From: Methylohalobius sp964654415
Lineage (GTDB): Bacteria > Pseudomonadota > Gammaproteobacteria > Methylococcales > Methylothermaceae
Assembly: GCA_964654415.1 (NCBI GenBank)
Contig: CAZZIP010000002.1
Location: 1-64,000, forward strand
Length of the DNA stretch: 64,000 bases
Direction of reading: 5' to 3'
The notes beneath the pieces were generated by a model. It saw only the letters and a list, made by a program, of their open reading frames with translations, was not told the origin of the DNA and did not search any database. A program made the translations under genes and the position numbers. This document shows positions 22,857-32,207 of this stretch, in pieces (position 1 is the stretch's first letter; every line of letters begins with the position of its first letter).

Positions 22857-24598
22857 TGGCTCCCAAGTTAGACCTACCTCGCACCCATCAGATCACTTTC
22901 CTCGTTTTGCGGGAAATGCGCACCCCGATGTTGGTGTTGATTTCGGTGTATGCCGTAGCCATTTTGGGCATGACGCTGATGCCCGCCAAGGGCGGCGGTC
23001 ACATGAGCATCTTCCACGCTTTTTATTTCGTCATGTACACCGCCACCACTACCGGTTTCGGAGAGGTGCCGCAGGAATTCAGCGATGCCCAGCGGTTGTG
23101 GGCCTCTGGCTGTCTGTTTGTCACCGTGATCGCTTGGCTGTACGCGATTGGTTCGGTCATCCGGTTGTTGCAGAATGTCTACTTTCAACGCGCCTTGGCG
23201 GAAGACAGATTCGTCTCGGCGGTTCGGCGTCTTCCTGGGGATTTTTTTATCCTCTGTGGGTTTGGCGACACAGGCAGCATCCTGGCGCGAGGTTTGAGCG
23301 ACGCTGGGATTTCGGCGGTGATTCTGGAGCAAGACGAAGTCCGGATCAAAGCTCTTGGACTGCGCGACTACAGCGTGCCGATGCCGGGTCTGTGCTGCGA
23401 TGCCACCCTTCCCCGACATTTTTTGGAAGCCAGGCTACAATCCCCCCGCTGCCAGGGAGTGGTGGCCCTGACTGGCAACGAAGAAGCTAACCTCAAGATC
23501 GCCGCAGTGGCCCGGCTGCTCAACCCCAAGGTCAAGATCATCGTCAAGTCGGGTTCGCAGGTCCACGAAGAAACCCTACTCACTTTGGGAAGGCGCACCC
23601 ACTTTGTGGATCCATTCAAGACCTTTGCCAAAGAGCTGGGTGCGGCGATTTGCAACCCTTATTTGTATTTGTTCAGCCAATGGTTGGCCCGTGCCCGAGG
23701 GGTCACTCTGGAGAAGGAAATCAGCCCTCTGCCAAAGGGACATTGGATCATCTGCGGGTTTGGGCGCATGGGGCGAGAGGTCTATAAGGTGCTGACCGAA
23801 TTTGGCTTGTCGGTAGCGGTCATCTCCGAAGGCGAGACGGAAGAACAGGTCGATATCTTCATCCGCAGCAGTACCACCGCCAAGACTTTGAAAGCAGCGG
23901 GGATCGAGCAGGCGGTGGGAGTGGTGGCAGCCACCGACGACGACGGCCGCAATCTGAGCATCCTCATCAACGCCCGCGCTTTGAATCCTAAAGTGTTCAC
24001 GATCGTGCGCCAAAACCGGCATCAGAACGAATTGGTCTTCAGCGCTGCCAATGCCGACATCATCATGCAACCTTCTCTGATTACCGCGCGGCGGATCTTG
24101 TTCATGCTCACCGCCCCCCTGCTGCGGAGATTTTTCATCTATCTGCTGGATGTCCAGGCTTCCCAGCCAGAGGTGATCACTGGTCTAATCGAATGCTTGC
24201 GACACGCTGTGGGTACCCATCCGCCGCATTTGTTTACCATCAAGGTCCTCAAAGCCCGTACCCCGGCCTTATGGTCGGCGTTGGAGGCCGGTGCGGCAAT
24301 CACGCTGGGAGACCTTCTGCGCGATCCGCGCGACCGTTGCGTGCAACTCCACACGGTTCCTCTGCTAGTGCGATCTGACGATGGCACGACCTACCTGCCC
24401 AAGGGGAATTACCGCCTGCGCCAAAACGATCGAATCTTGCTATGTGGTACCGAATCGGCTCATCGTCTGTTGGAGGCGACGGTGCATAACGAATACACGC
24501 TCTACTACCTGGTGACTGGCCAGGACATGCCCAGGGCCTACTGGATGCGCTGGCTGCGCAGATGGCAGGGGCAAAACTGGGACAATGCCTGGTCCTAA
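22856..24598 (+). CDS. Ion channel with two RCK (TrkA-N/C) units
   Basis: A 580-residue protein. Two N-terminal transmembrane helices flank a pore loop whose filter reads TTTGFGE rather than the TVGYG of classical potassium channels. Two RCK units follow, each with a Rossmann nucleotide site: ILCGFGDTGSILARGL (near residue 130) and IICGFGRMGREVYKVL (near residue 300), plus a C-terminal TrkA-C-like part. The layout matches RCK-gated channels such as GsuK or MthK with tandem RCKs. Ligand and ion selectivity cannot be read from the sequence. Confidence 0.85.
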   Translation: MAPKLDLPRTHQITFLVLREMRTPMLVLISVYAVAILGMTLMPAKGGGHMSIFHAFYFVMYTATTTGFGEVPQEFSDAQRLWASGCLFVTVIAWLYAIGSVIRLLQNVYFQRALAEDRFVSAVRRLPGDFFILCGFGDTGSILARGLSDAGISAVILEQDEVRIKALGLRDYSVPMPGLCCDATLPRHFLEARLQSPRCQGVVALTGNEEANLKIAAVARLLNPKVKIIVKSGSQVHEETLLTLGRRTHFVDPFKTFAKELGAAICNPYLYLFSQWLARARGVTLEKEISPLPKGHWIICGFGRMGREVYKVLTEFGLSVAVISEGETEEQVDIFIRSSTTAKTLKAAGIEQAVGVVAATDDDGRNLSILINARALNPKVFTIVRQNRHQNELVFSAANADIIMQPSLITARRILFMLTAPLLRRFFIYLLDVQASQPEVITGLIECLRHAVGTHPPHLFTIKVLKARTPALWSALEAGAAITLGDLLRDPRDRCVQLHTVPLLVRSDDGTTYLPKGNYRLRQNDRILLCGTESAHRLLEATVHNEYTLYYLVTGQDMPRAYWMRWLRRWQGQNWDNAWS

Positions 24599-24682
24599 GG
24601 CCATCAGGCTATCGCTTCAATGGCGCATGAAAGAGAGTAGCGAGGATGTGATTTCCTTCGTGCAACAGAACGGGATGCCAGG

Positions 24683-25633
24683 CTAACCGGCCGCCGCCCG
24701 CTGCAGGTCCCGCGGAATCGAGAAGGTGATTTTCTCTTCCACTCCCGGGGTCTCCCTAATGATTTCCCCACCCCAATCGCGCAGCTTTTCCACGACTTGC
24801 TGAACTAGGATTTCGGGTGCGGAAGCGCCGGCAGTAATTCCTACGGTTTGAGCGCCCTCGATCCAGCTGCGCTGCAAATGGGCAGCGTCATCGAGAAGAT
24901 AGGCTGGTTTGCCCATTTTCTCAGCGATTTCCCGCAGCCGGTTGGAGTTGGAACTATTAGGGGAGCCTACCACCAACAGCACGTCGCACTGGCCGACGAG
25001 TTTTTTGACGGCATCCTGGCGGTTCTGGGTGGCATAGCAGATGTCTTCCTTTTTCGGGCCGACGATGTTTGGAAAACGCTGCTTCAAGGCTTCCACGATG
25101 GTTTGCGTGTCGTCCATGGACAAGGTGGTCTGGGTAACATAGGCCAGATGATCTGGATCGTTGACTTTAAGCTTTTCCACGTCCTGTGGGGTTTCTACCA
25201 GATAGATGCCGCCAGTTGGCTTATCGGTTTGATATTGGCCCATGGTTCCCTCGACTTCGGGATGGCCGGCATGGCCGATAAAGACGATCTCCCGCCCTTC
25301 CTTGGCAAGTTTGTGGACCTCAATATGGACTTTGGTCACCAGGGGACAGGTAGCGTCGAATACTTTAAGGTTGCGCCTTAAGGCTTCCTCCTGGATTTTC
25401 TTAGATACTCCGTGGGCGCTGAAGATGAGGGTCGCACCTTCTGGAACCTCATTCAAGTCCTCGATGAAAACCGCACCGCGCTGGCGCAAGTTTTCCACTA
25501 CATAACGGTTGTGCACTACTTCGTGACGGACATAAACTGGAGCGCCGAAGGTATCGATGGCGCGCTCGACGATCTCGATGGCCCGATCGACGCCAGCGCA
25601 AAAACCTCTAGGATTGGCGAGTAAGATTTGCAT
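24683..25633 (-). CDS. ispH: 4-hydroxy-3-methylbut-2-enyl diphosphate reductase
   Basis: A 316-residue [4Fe-4S] enzyme that makes IPP and DMAPP in the last step of the MEP isoprenoid pathway. The three cluster cysteines are present: Cys12 (RGFCAGVDRA), Cys96 (DATCPLVTK) and Cys199 (DICYATQNRQ). The catalytic glutamate is visible in HPEVEGTMGQ, and the diphosphate-binding GSPNSSNSNRL is intact. It converges with the channel gene; the 84 bp between them holds no clear terminator. The promoter must lie in the 200 bp shared with hfq. Confidence 0.96.
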   Translation of the reverse strand: MQILLANPRGFCAGVDRAIEIVERAIDTFGAPVYVRHEVVHNRYVVENLRQRGAVFIEDLNEVPEGATLIFSAHGVSKKIQEEALRRNLKVFDATCPLVTKVHIEVHKLAKEGREIVFIGHAGHPEVEGTMGQYQTDKPTGGIYLVETPQDVEKLKVNDPDHLAYVTQTTLSMDDTQTIVEALKQRFPNIVGPKKEDICYATQNRQDAVKKLVGQCDVLLVVGSPNSSNSNRLREIAEKMGKPAYLLDDAAHLQRSWIEGAQTVGITAGASAPEILVQQVVEKLRDWGGEIIRETPGVEEKITFSIPRDLQRAAAG

Positions 25634-25716
25634 GAGTTCTATACCTTAAATCAAGAAACTGCCGTACTCCGGTGGCATTGCCGACATCATGAAAACCCAA
25701 AAAAGCAAGTTTAAAC

Positions 25717-25745
25717 TTGGATTCAGATACATTGTCTATGATAAT
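25717..25745 (+). promoter_or_regulatory. Candidate hfq promoter
   Basis: TTGGAT (25717-25722) and GATAAT (25740-25745) are separated by 17 bp and face hfq. This AT-rich intergenic stretch is the only sizeable one before the hfq-hflX-hflK run. A leader of about 95 nt would result. Confidence 0.45.
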
Positions 25746-25799
25746 GGCGGATAGCTAATTTTGATAGAATTTGTTTTAAAATGAACAACACCTTCCAAG

Positions 25800-25816
25800 G
25801 CTGCCTAAGGGGCAGC
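25800..25816 (+). promoter_or_regulatory. Hairpin in the hfq leader
   Basis: GCTGCC and GGCAGC form a perfect 6 bp stem with a 5 nt loop (TAAGG), 26 bp before the hfq ATG and just ahead of the AAGGAG site. There is no U tract, so it is not a classic terminator. It could affect leader stability or Hfq autoregulation. Confidence 0.35.
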
Positions 25817-25842
25817 GGCTAGTAAAAATAAGGAGAAATAGG

Positions 25843-26088
25843 ATGTCTAAGGGTCAGAATCTGCAAGATCCCTTCCTGAATGCCTTGCGCAAGGAGCACG
25901 TTCCAGTATCCATCTATCTGGTCAATGGAATCAAGTTGCAGGGGAAGATCGATTCATTCGATCAATACGTCATCATGCTTAAGAACTCGGTCAATCAGAT
26001 GGTATACAAGCACGCCATCTCCACCATTGTGCCGGCGCGCCCGGTGCGGATTCCTCACGGGTCCGAGGAAGGCGACAAAACCGAATGA
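25843..26088 (+). CDS. hfq: RNA chaperone Hfq
   Basis: An 81-residue Sm-like protein that forms hexameric rings and pairs small RNAs with mRNAs. Sm1 (VSIYLVNGIKLQGKIDSFDQ) and Sm2 (YKHAISTIVPAR) motifs are intact, including Gln in LQDPFLNALRKE and Lys/His in YKHA. The C-terminal tail is short (about 16 residues after Sm2) and charged, unlike the long tail of E. coli Hfq. AAGGAG precedes the ATG. A weak stem (26080-26098) overlaps the stop codon before hflX. Confidence 0.97.
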   Translation: MSKGQNLQDPFLNALRKEHVPVSIYLVNGIKLQGKIDSFDQYVIMLKNSVNQMVYKHAISTIVPARPVRIPHGSEEGDKTE

Positions 26089-26127
26089 TCTTTTCGGTGG
26101 GGTTGCATTGGATAATTTTCCAAGCTG

Positions 26128-27417
26128 ATGCAATTGTTTGAGCGTCCCAATGCGGGGGAGCGCGCGGTATTGGTCCATATTGCCACCACGTTTGATGCCG
26201 ATGACCTGGCGGAACTTGCAGCATTGGCCGAATCCGCAGGAGTGCAGCCACTGGCCGTCGTACAGGGCAGCCGGCGTGAGCCCGATCCCCGATGTTTCAT
26301 CGGCAAGGGTAAAGTAGCAGAGGTACGGCAGGCAGTTGCTGACTATCAGGCCGAGTTGGTGTTGTTCAACCACGCCTTATCTCCTAGTCAGGAGAAAAAC
26401 TTGGAACAAGCTTTGGGCGTGCGGGTAGTGGACCGCACGGGGTTGATCTTAGACATTTTTGCGCAGCGGGCCAGATCCTATGAAGGCAAGTTGCAGGTGG
26501 AGTTGGCCCAACTACGCCACATGGCTACCCGCCTGGTGCGGGGATGGACCCATCTGGAACGGCAAAAAGGGGGGATCGGCCTCAGAGGCCCTGGGGAAAC
26601 TCAGCTGGAGACCGACCGTCGGCTGATCGCTCGGCGTATCCGCCAAATCGAGCAGCGTCTCCGCAAGGTGGAGAAACAGCGGCAGCAGAGCCGCAGCGCA
26701 CGTAAAAAGGCCGAGCTTCCCACCGTGGCCCTGGTGGGTTATACCAATGCCGGCAAATCGACCCTGTTTAATGCTTTGACACAAGCGCAAGTGTATGCTG
26801 CCGAGCAGTTGTTCGCAACGCTTGATTCCACCTTGCGTCGGGTGCAGTTCGACTGGGGTAGAATCATTCTGGCGGATACTGTCGGATTCATTCGGCACCT
26901 ACCCCATGAACTGGTCGCTGCGTTTCGATCCACCCTGCAGGAAACCTGCGAAGCGGAGGTAGTGCTGCACGTGATCGATGCCAGCGCTAGCCAGCGCCAG
27001 GCTAATATCGAAGCGGTTTATGCCGTCCTAGACGAATTAGGGGTCGAGCGCCAGCGAGTGATCGAAGTGTATAACAAAATCGACCGCCTTGGACGGGCGC
27101 CGCGGCTGGATCGCGACGAAGATGGCCGGCCATGGCGGGTCTGGCTGTCGGCGCAGCGCGGGGAGGGATTCGATCTTCTGCTTGAGGCGCTGGCTGAATC
27201 GCTGACTGCCGAAGTCTTGCGCGCCCGAGTCCATCTTTTGCCGCGCGAAGCCAAGCTGCGCGCTCGCCTATTTGCCGTCGGACGGGTCTTAAAAGACGAG
27301 GCAACCAGCGACGGTGGTTGGAATATGGAGGTGGAATTGCCGGCGAGGTATCGGAATGTGCTGGAGGGCATCTCCGGCTATCATTGCCGTAAGCAAAACC
27401 CTGTTGAGTTAAGATAA
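26128..27417 (+). CDS. hflX: GTPase HflX
   Basis: A 429-residue ribosome-associated GTPase that splits stalled or heat-damaged 70S ribosomes. The N-terminal HflX domain carries the glycine-rich helical segment (GGIGLRGPGETQLETDRR). The GTPase domain shows G1 (GYTNAGKST), G3 (DTVGF) and G4 (NKID). The ATG at 26128 has no recognisable Shine-Dalgarno sequence; the purine-rich GGTGGGGT lies about 25 bp upstream. It follows hfq by 39 bp in the conserved order. Confidence 0.96.
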   Translation: MQLFERPNAGERAVLVHIATTFDADDLAELAALAESAGVQPLAVVQGSRREPDPRCFIGKGKVAEVRQAVADYQAELVLFNHALSPSQEKNLEQALGVRVVDRTGLILDIFAQRARSYEGKLQVELAQLRHMATRLVRGWTHLERQKGGIGLRGPGETQLETDRRLIARRIRQIEQRLRKVEKQRQQSRSARKKAELPTVALVGYTNAGKSTLFNALTQAQVYAAEQLFATLDSTLRRVQFDWGRIILADTVGFIRHLPHELVAAFRSTLQETCEAEVVLHVIDASASQRQANIEAVYAVLDELGVERQRVIEVYNKIDRLGRAPRLDRDEDGRPWRVWLSAQRGEGFDLLLEALAESLTAEVLRARVHLLPREAKLRARLFAVGRVLKDEATSDGGWNMEVELPARYRNVLEGISGYHCRKQNPVELR

Positions 27418-27486
27418 CCCGATCTGAACGATGTGGCTGCCGAAATTTAAGGTTACGATTAAACAATAATTTTAGGAGCGTAGGGC

Positions 27487-28665
27487 ATGTCTTGGAATGA
27501 GCCGGGTGGAGGCAAGAAAGATCCTTGGAGCGGACAAGAGCAGCCGGGTACCCCCCCGGATTTGGAAGAAATTATCCGCTCGATTCAAAGGTGGTTCGGC
27601 AGGCTCTTCGGTGGTGGCAATGCAGAGTCGCCCCCTCCTTCTGCTATCGTTTGGCTGATTGTCGCGGGCGTCCTCGTTCTTTGGTTGCTCACCGGTTTTT
27701 ATATCGTCGACGAGGGAAACCGCGGGGTAGTCACTCGCTTCGGTCGCTATACCGAAACCACGCTGCCTGGTTTGCATTGGCACATCCCTTTCCCGGTGGA
27801 AAGGGCAGAAATCGTCGATGTCGAGCAACAACGCTTTTTGGAATTGGGTTATCGCAGTGGAGTCGGTTCCGTTCCCCAAGAAGCTCTGATGTTGACCGGA
27901 GACGAGAATATCGTCAGTGTCCATCTGGCGGTGCAATATACGATCGGCAACGCCAAAGATTTTTTGTTCAACATCAACGAACCTGAGAAAACTTTGCGCG
28001 AAGTGGCCGAAAGCGCCCTGCGCGAAGTGGTCGGGCGCAGCACCATGGATTTCGTCCTGACTGAAGGCAGAAGCGAAATCGCCGCCCAAGTGAAAACTTT
28101 GGCTCAGGAGATCATGAGTGCCTATCAGTCGGGGATAGAAATTCAAACTGTCAACCTGGTCGATGCGCAGCCGCCCGAGGAAGTCCAGGATGCATTCGAA
28201 GACGCCATCAAGGCGCGCGAGGATCAGCAGCGCTTTATCAACGAAGCCCAGGCTTACGCCAACGAGGTCATTCCTAAGGCGCGCGGGCAGGCGGCTCGGG
28301 TGTTGGAGGAAGCCCAGGGCTACAAACAGAGGATGGTCGCCAAAGCCCAAGGGGATACGAGTCGCTTCGAGCAGATCCTGGCCGAATACGAACAAGCTCC
28401 GGAGGTTACCAGGGCGCGCTTGTATCTGGATACGATCGAGTCGGTCTTGAGCAAAACAGGAACGATCCTGGTAGACGTGCAAGGAGGTAACAACCTATTC
28501 TATCTGCCGCTGGATCGGATCCAAGGCTTGGGTCCCTCGGCGTCTGAGCCGTCGCAAGCGGGGGCCACGGAAGGGACTGCGGCGGCCCAGCAGCTATTGC
28601 AGCGGCAACCAGCGCAGCCGGTATTGAGGCAACCGGTGCGCGGTCGCGAAGGGAGGGGAAGATGA
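27487..28665 (+). CDS. hflK: FtsH protease modulator HflK
   Basis: A 392-residue inner-membrane SPFH/band 7 protein. It has a Gly/Pro-rich cytoplasmic start (SWNEPGGGKKDPW), one transmembrane helix (IVWLIVAGVLVLWLLTGFYI), the SPFH domain (VDEGNRGVVTRFGRYTETTL) and a helical region with GQAARVLEEAQGYKQRMVAK. With HflC it forms a large periplasmic cage around FtsH and restrains its proteolysis. The tail is Gln/Pro-rich. TAGGAGCG precedes the ATG, and the gene overlaps hflC by 4 bp. Confidence 0.96.
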   Translation: MSWNEPGGGKKDPWSGQEQPGTPPDLEEIIRSIQRWFGRLFGGGNAESPPPSAIVWLIVAGVLVLWLLTGFYIVDEGNRGVVTRFGRYTETTLPGLHWHIPFPVERAEIVDVEQQRFLELGYRSGVGSVPQEALMLTGDENIVSVHLAVQYTIGNAKDFLFNINEPEKTLREVAESALREVVGRSTMDFVLTEGRSEIAAQVKTLAQEIMSAYQSGIEIQTVNLVDAQPPEEVQDAFEDAIKAREDQQRFINEAQAYANEVIPKARGQAARVLEEAQGYKQRMVAKAQGDTSRFEQILAEYEQAPEVTRARLYLDTIESVLSKTGTILVDVQGGNNLFYLPLDRIQGLGPSASEPSQAGATEGTAAAQQLLQRQPAQPVLRQPVRGREGRGR

Positions 28666-29540
28666 CTACATTCGCTAAAATCGGCCTGGGAGCGTTGGCT
28701 CTATTATTGATCGTTGGCTATGCTTCGGTTTTTACCGTTCATGAAACTGAAAAAGCGATCAAGTTCCGCTTCGGTGAGATCGTCCGAGACGACTACACGC
28801 CGGGTTTGTTTTTCAAGATTCCGATTCCGGTCTGGAACACAGTCAAAAAGTTTGACGCCCGCATTTTGACGCTGGAATCCAAACCAGAGCGGTTTTTGAC
28901 CTCGGAGAAGAAGAACGTGATCGTCGACTCGTTCGTCAAATGGCGGGTTGCCGACGTCAAGACGTTCTACATCACGGTCGCGGGGGATCCACGCCAGGCC
29001 AATGTTCGTTTGGATCAGATCATTAAGGATGAGCTGCGCAGCGAATTCGGCAAACGCACCATCCGCCAGCTGATCTCCACCGACCGCGAAGTGATTCGCC
29101 AGCTGCTTCTCAAAACGACCAGGCCGACCGGCACTAGGTTAGGGATAGAGATTCTCGACATCAGGATCAAACGGATCGATTTGCCCCCCCAAGTATCTAC
29201 TTCCGTCTATGAGCGGATGCGTTCCGAGCGGGCACGGGTAGCGCGGGAATTTCGCTCCCAGGGGATGGAAGCGGCGGAGAGAATCCGAGCCGATGCTGAC
29301 CGCCAGCGTGAGGTGATCGTGGCTGAAGCCAGACGCGATGCTGAGAAGCTGCGCGGGGAGGGAGACGCCATGGCGGCAGACATCTACGCTCAGGCCTATA
29401 GCAAAAACGAAGAGTTTTTTGCCTTCTACCGGAGCCTGAACGCGTACGAGAAGACCTTCGCCGAACAAGGTAACCTGCTTATTCTGGAGCCGACCTCGGA
29501 CTTCTTCCGTTACTTTAAGCGCGCAAATCCCCAGCGCTGA
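28662..29540 (+). CDS. hflC: FtsH protease modulator HflC
   Basis: A 292-residue SPFH/band 7 partner of HflK. It has an N-terminal membrane anchor (LGALALLLIVGYASVFTV), then FTVHETEKAIKFRFGEIV, a strand-rich SPFH domain and a helical section (RMRSERARVAREFRSQGMEA). It overlaps hflK (ATGA) and hisZ, consistent with equimolar assembly of the HflKC complex on the periplasmic side of the membrane. Confidence 0.96.
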   Translation: MTTFAKIGLGALALLLIVGYASVFTVHETEKAIKFRFGEIVRDDYTPGLFFKIPIPVWNTVKKFDARILTLESKPERFLTSEKKNVIVDSFVKWRVADVKTFYITVAGDPRQANVRLDQIIKDELRSEFGKRTIRQLISTDREVIRQLLLKTTRPTGTRLGIEILDIRIKRIDLPPQVSTSVYERMRSERARVAREFRSQGMEAAERIRADADRQREVIVAEARRDAEKLRGEGDAMAADIYAQAYSKNEEFFAFYRSLNAYEKTFAEQGNLLILEPTSDFFRYFKRANPQR

Positions 29541-30739
29541 TGGAAATGAAAGGCTTGCCGACTGACCGCTGGCTTTTGCCGGACGGCATCGAGGAATTAC
29601 TCCCGGACGAGGCTATGCGGCTTGAGAGCTTGCGGCGCCGCCTGCTCGATACCTGTTTTGCCTTCGGCTACGAGTTGGTGTTTCCTCCATTGATCGAGTT
29701 TCTGGATTCCCTGTTGACCGGGACTGGCCACGACCTGGAACTTCAGACCTTCAAGCTGACCGATCCGATCAGCGGTCGTCTGCTCGGAGTGCGCGCCGAC
29801 CTGACGCCCCAGGTGGCGCGGATCGACGCGCATAATCTCAAGCGTGAGGTGCCGACCCGGCTATGTTACGTCGGAACGGTGCTTACGGCGTATGCGGATC
29901 CTTTGGACAAATCCCGCAGCCCCATTCAGATCGGGGCGGAACTCTATGGCCATGCTGGACCCGAGGCAGACCTAGAAGTGATCCGGCTGATGTTGGAGCT
30001 TTTGGCCCAGGCAGGTGTGCTCGATGTGCATTTGGACTTGGGACATGTAGGCATTTATCGGGAACTGGCCCGTCAGGCAGGTTTAGATGCAGCCGATGAG
30101 GCGGCGTTGTTTGCCATTCTGCAGCGTAAGTCGCGGCCGGATTTAAGCCAATTTCTTAAGCAGTGTTCTTGCTCGGAAAAGGCCAAGGCGCATTTTTTCG
30201 CCCTTCTGGACCTCAACGGGGAGGTCGAGGTATTGGCCCGGGCGCGGCAGCAATTCGCCGATGCCGAAACACCGGTTATATCCGCGTTGGATAGGTTAGA
30301 GCAGGTGGCCATGCGGATCAGGCGCCTATATCCGGGGTTGCCGATTCACTTTGATCTGGCAGAGCTGCGAGGTTATCACTACCACACCGGTCTGGTGTTT
30401 GCGGCGCTGGTGCCGGGCTATGGGCGCGAAATCGCCCGGGGGGGGCGTTATGACGCCATCGGTGAGGTGTTCGGTCGGGCCAGGCCGGCGGTGGGATTCA
30501 GCGCCGATCTGAGGCAGTTGCTGCGGCTTGGAATTCCCGCCGAGGAGCCCCCGTTGAAGCGACTGCTGGCACCAGCAGGGGAAGATCCCGATCTGTTGGA
30601 GACAATCCGTAAGTTGCGACTTCAGGGCTGGCAGGTAGTGCAGGCCTTAACCGGTAAGGAGGATGCTCAGCAGATGGGATGCGGCTTCAAGCTCGAACGT
30701 CACGGCAGCTGGTTCGAAATTGTCTCTTTAACTGATTGA
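29540..30739 (+). CDS. hisZ: ATP phosphoribosyltransferase regulatory subunit HisZ
   Basis: A 399-residue histidyl-tRNA synthetase paralogue. It shows the class II catalytic fold (FAFGYELVFPPLIEFLDS, LGVRADLTPQVARIDAH, HYHTGLVFAALVPG, GGRYDAIGEVFGRARPA) but lacks the synthetase anticodon-binding domain. It partners the short HisG to form the octameric first enzyme of histidine biosynthesis. Position after hflC and before purA is conserved in many gammaproteobacteria and betaproteobacteria. Its start overlaps the hflC stop. Confidence 0.95.
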   Translation: MEMKGLPTDRWLLPDGIEELLPDEAMRLESLRRRLLDTCFAFGYELVFPPLIEFLDSLLTGTGHDLELQTFKLTDPISGRLLGVRADLTPQVARIDAHNLKREVPTRLCYVGTVLTAYADPLDKSRSPIQIGAELYGHAGPEADLEVIRLMLELLAQAGVLDVHLDLGHVGIYRELARQAGLDAADEAALFAILQRKSRPDLSQFLKQCSCSEKAKAHFFALLDLNGEVEVLARARQQFADAETPVISALDRLEQVAMRIRRLYPGLPIHFDLAELRGYHYHTGLVFAALVPGYGREIARGGRYDAIGEVFGRARPAVGFSADLRQLLRLGIPAEEPPLKRLLAPAGEDPDLLETIRKLRLQGWQVVQALTGKEDAQQMGCGFKLERHGSWFEIVSLTD

Positions 30740-30750
30740 AACGGAAAAAG

Positions 30751-32043
30751 ATGGGTAAGAGTGTCATCGTCATCGGTACCCAGTGGGGAGATGAAGGCAA
30801 AGGCAAGATCGTCGACTGGCTGACCGATCGGGCAGATGCCGTGGTGCGCTTCCAGGGCGGCCACAACGCGGGTCATACTTTGGTCGTAAACGGCCATAAG
30901 ACCGTTTTGCACCTGATTCCTTCTGGTGCCTTGCATCCCGAAATAGAATGCCTGATCGGCAATGGGGTGGTCCTCTCTCCTCCGGCGCTCCTAGAGGAGA
31001 TCGAGTCTTTGGAGAAAGCCGGCGTCAGCATCCGTCCGCGTCTCAAGATCAGTGCAGCCTGTCCGTTGCTCTTGCCGGTGCACGTCGCTTTGGACCAGGC
31101 GCGTGAAGGACGATTGAGGGATAACGCCATTGGCACCACCGGACGCGGCATCGGCCCTGCTTATGAAGACAAGGTGGCCCGCCGCAGCATCCGCGCCGAT
31201 GATTGGCTTTATCCTGAAAGGCTGGCAGACAAATTGCGCGCGCTGCTCGATTATCACAACTTTGTTTTGACCGGCTATTATCGGTGTCCCGCTATAGATT
31301 ATCAGACGGCGTTGGATGAGCTTTTGCGCTGGGGAGAGTTACTTGGGCCCATGATCATCGACGTGGGTACGCGTCTTAGCGAGTTGCAACACCAGGGGAA
31401 AAACCTTCTGTTCGAGGGCGCGCAGGGGGCGCTGCTCGACATCGATCACGGCACTTATCCATTTGTGACTTCTTCCAACACCGTTGCCGGGGGGGCGGCT
31501 TGCGGCAGCGGTCTTGGGCCGCTGGGTTTCGATTACGTGCTGGGGATCACCAAAGCCTATTCTACCCGAGTGGGCAATGGTCCGTTCCCCACCGAACTCC
31601 ACGATCGGGTTGGCCGACATTTGTCCCAAAAAGGCAACGAGTTTGGTGCTACTACCGGCCGGCCGCGCCGCTGCGGTTGGTTCGATGCGGTAGCGATGCG
31701 CAAGTCTGCGCGCCTCAACAGCCTGTCGGGGATTTGCTTGACCAAACTGGATGTACTCGACGGGCTAGAGGAAATAGCCATCGGCGTTGCCTATCGCTTC
31801 GACGGTCAGGTCTTGGAACAGGCACCCTTGAGCGCAGAGGATTATGCCCGCTGCGAGCCTGTGCTGGAATTCTTGCCGGGCTGGCGGGAGAGCACAGTGG
31901 GGATCACCCGGCTGGAAGACTTACCCGCCAATGCGCGGGCGTATATCTGGCGGATCGAGGAACTGCTGGGAGTGCCAGTGACGATCTTGTCCACTGGCCC
32001 AGACCGGCATCAGACGATTGTCCTGGAACATCCCTTCGATTGA
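30751..32043 (+). CDS. purA: Adenylosuccinate synthetase
   Basis: A 430-residue enzyme joining IMP and aspartate with GTP, the first committed step to AMP. The P-loop-like QWGDEGKGKIVDWL is at the N-terminus, followed by GGHNAGHTLVV, TTGRGIGPAYEDK and STRVGNGPFPTE. I chose the ATG at 30751 over a TTG at 30736 that overlaps the hisZ stop. Only a weak purine run precedes it. The gene is convergent with tRNA-Leu, whose 3' end lies 3 bp after its stop. Confidence 0.96.
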   Translation: MGKSVIVIGTQWGDEGKGKIVDWLTDRADAVVRFQGGHNAGHTLVVNGHKTVLHLIPSGALHPEIECLIGNGVVLSPPALLEEIESLEKAGVSIRPRLKISAACPLLLPVHVALDQAREGRLRDNAIGTTGRGIGPAYEDKVARRSIRADDWLYPERLADKLRALLDYHNFVLTGYYRCPAIDYQTALDELLRWGELLGPMIIDVGTRLSELQHQGKNLLFEGAQGALLDIDHGTYPFVTSSNTVAGGAACGSGLGPLGFDYVLGITKAYSTRVGNGPFPTELHDRVGRHLSQKGNEFGATTGRPRRCGWFDAVAMRKSARLNSLSGICLTKLDVLDGLEEIAIGVAYRFDGQVLEQAPLSAEDYARCEPVLEFLPGWRESTVGITRLEDLPANARAYIWRIEELLGVPVTILSTGPDRHQTIVLEHPFD

Positions 32044-32046
32044 CCG

Positions 32047-32133
32047 TGGTGCCGAGGAGAGGACTTGAACCTCCACGGAGTTTCCCCCACTAGAACCTGA
32101 ATCTAGCGCGTCTACCAGTTCCGCCACCTCGGC
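32047..32133 (-). tRNA. tRNA-Leu (anticodon CAG)
   Basis: On the minus strand an 87-nt class II tRNA begins GCCGAGG and ends CCTCGGC-A-CCA, with the CCA encoded. The D-arm is GCGG-AACTGGTAGA-CGC, the anticodon stem and loop CTAGA-TTCAGGT-TCTAG reads CAG, and there is a long variable arm and a TTCAAGT T-loop. It decodes CUG leucine codons. It sits alone between purA and rnr. Confidence 0.97.
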
Positions 32134-32145
32134 AAAGGAGAAGAA

Positions 32146-32174
32146 AATATAGCTTCTGCGTGCTACTATGTCAA
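32146..32174 (-). promoter_or_regulatory. Strong tRNA-Leu promoter
   Basis: On the minus strand TTGACA (32169-32174) and TATATT (32146-32151) are separated by exactly 17 bp, a near-consensus sigma-70 promoter about 13 bp before the tRNA 5' end. It occupies the DNA where a longer rnr reading would begin, supporting the downstream rnr start. Confidence 0.8.
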
Positions 32175-32207
32175 ATTTGGCTGAAGAGGCCGGCAAGAAC
32201 CCAGTTT

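Noticed and set aside
24627..24686. Nineteen-codon ORF between the channel gene and ispH
   Set aside because: No ribosome binding site, overlaps the ispH stop, and no recognisable sequence.
26080..26098. Stem over the hfq stop codon as a terminator
   Set aside because: Only 6 bp, no T-run, and hflX follows closely, so read-through is expected.
32160..32207. GTG start for rnr
   Set aside because: The region holds the -10/-35 elements of the divergent tRNA-Leu promoter, and the added residues do not resemble RNase R.
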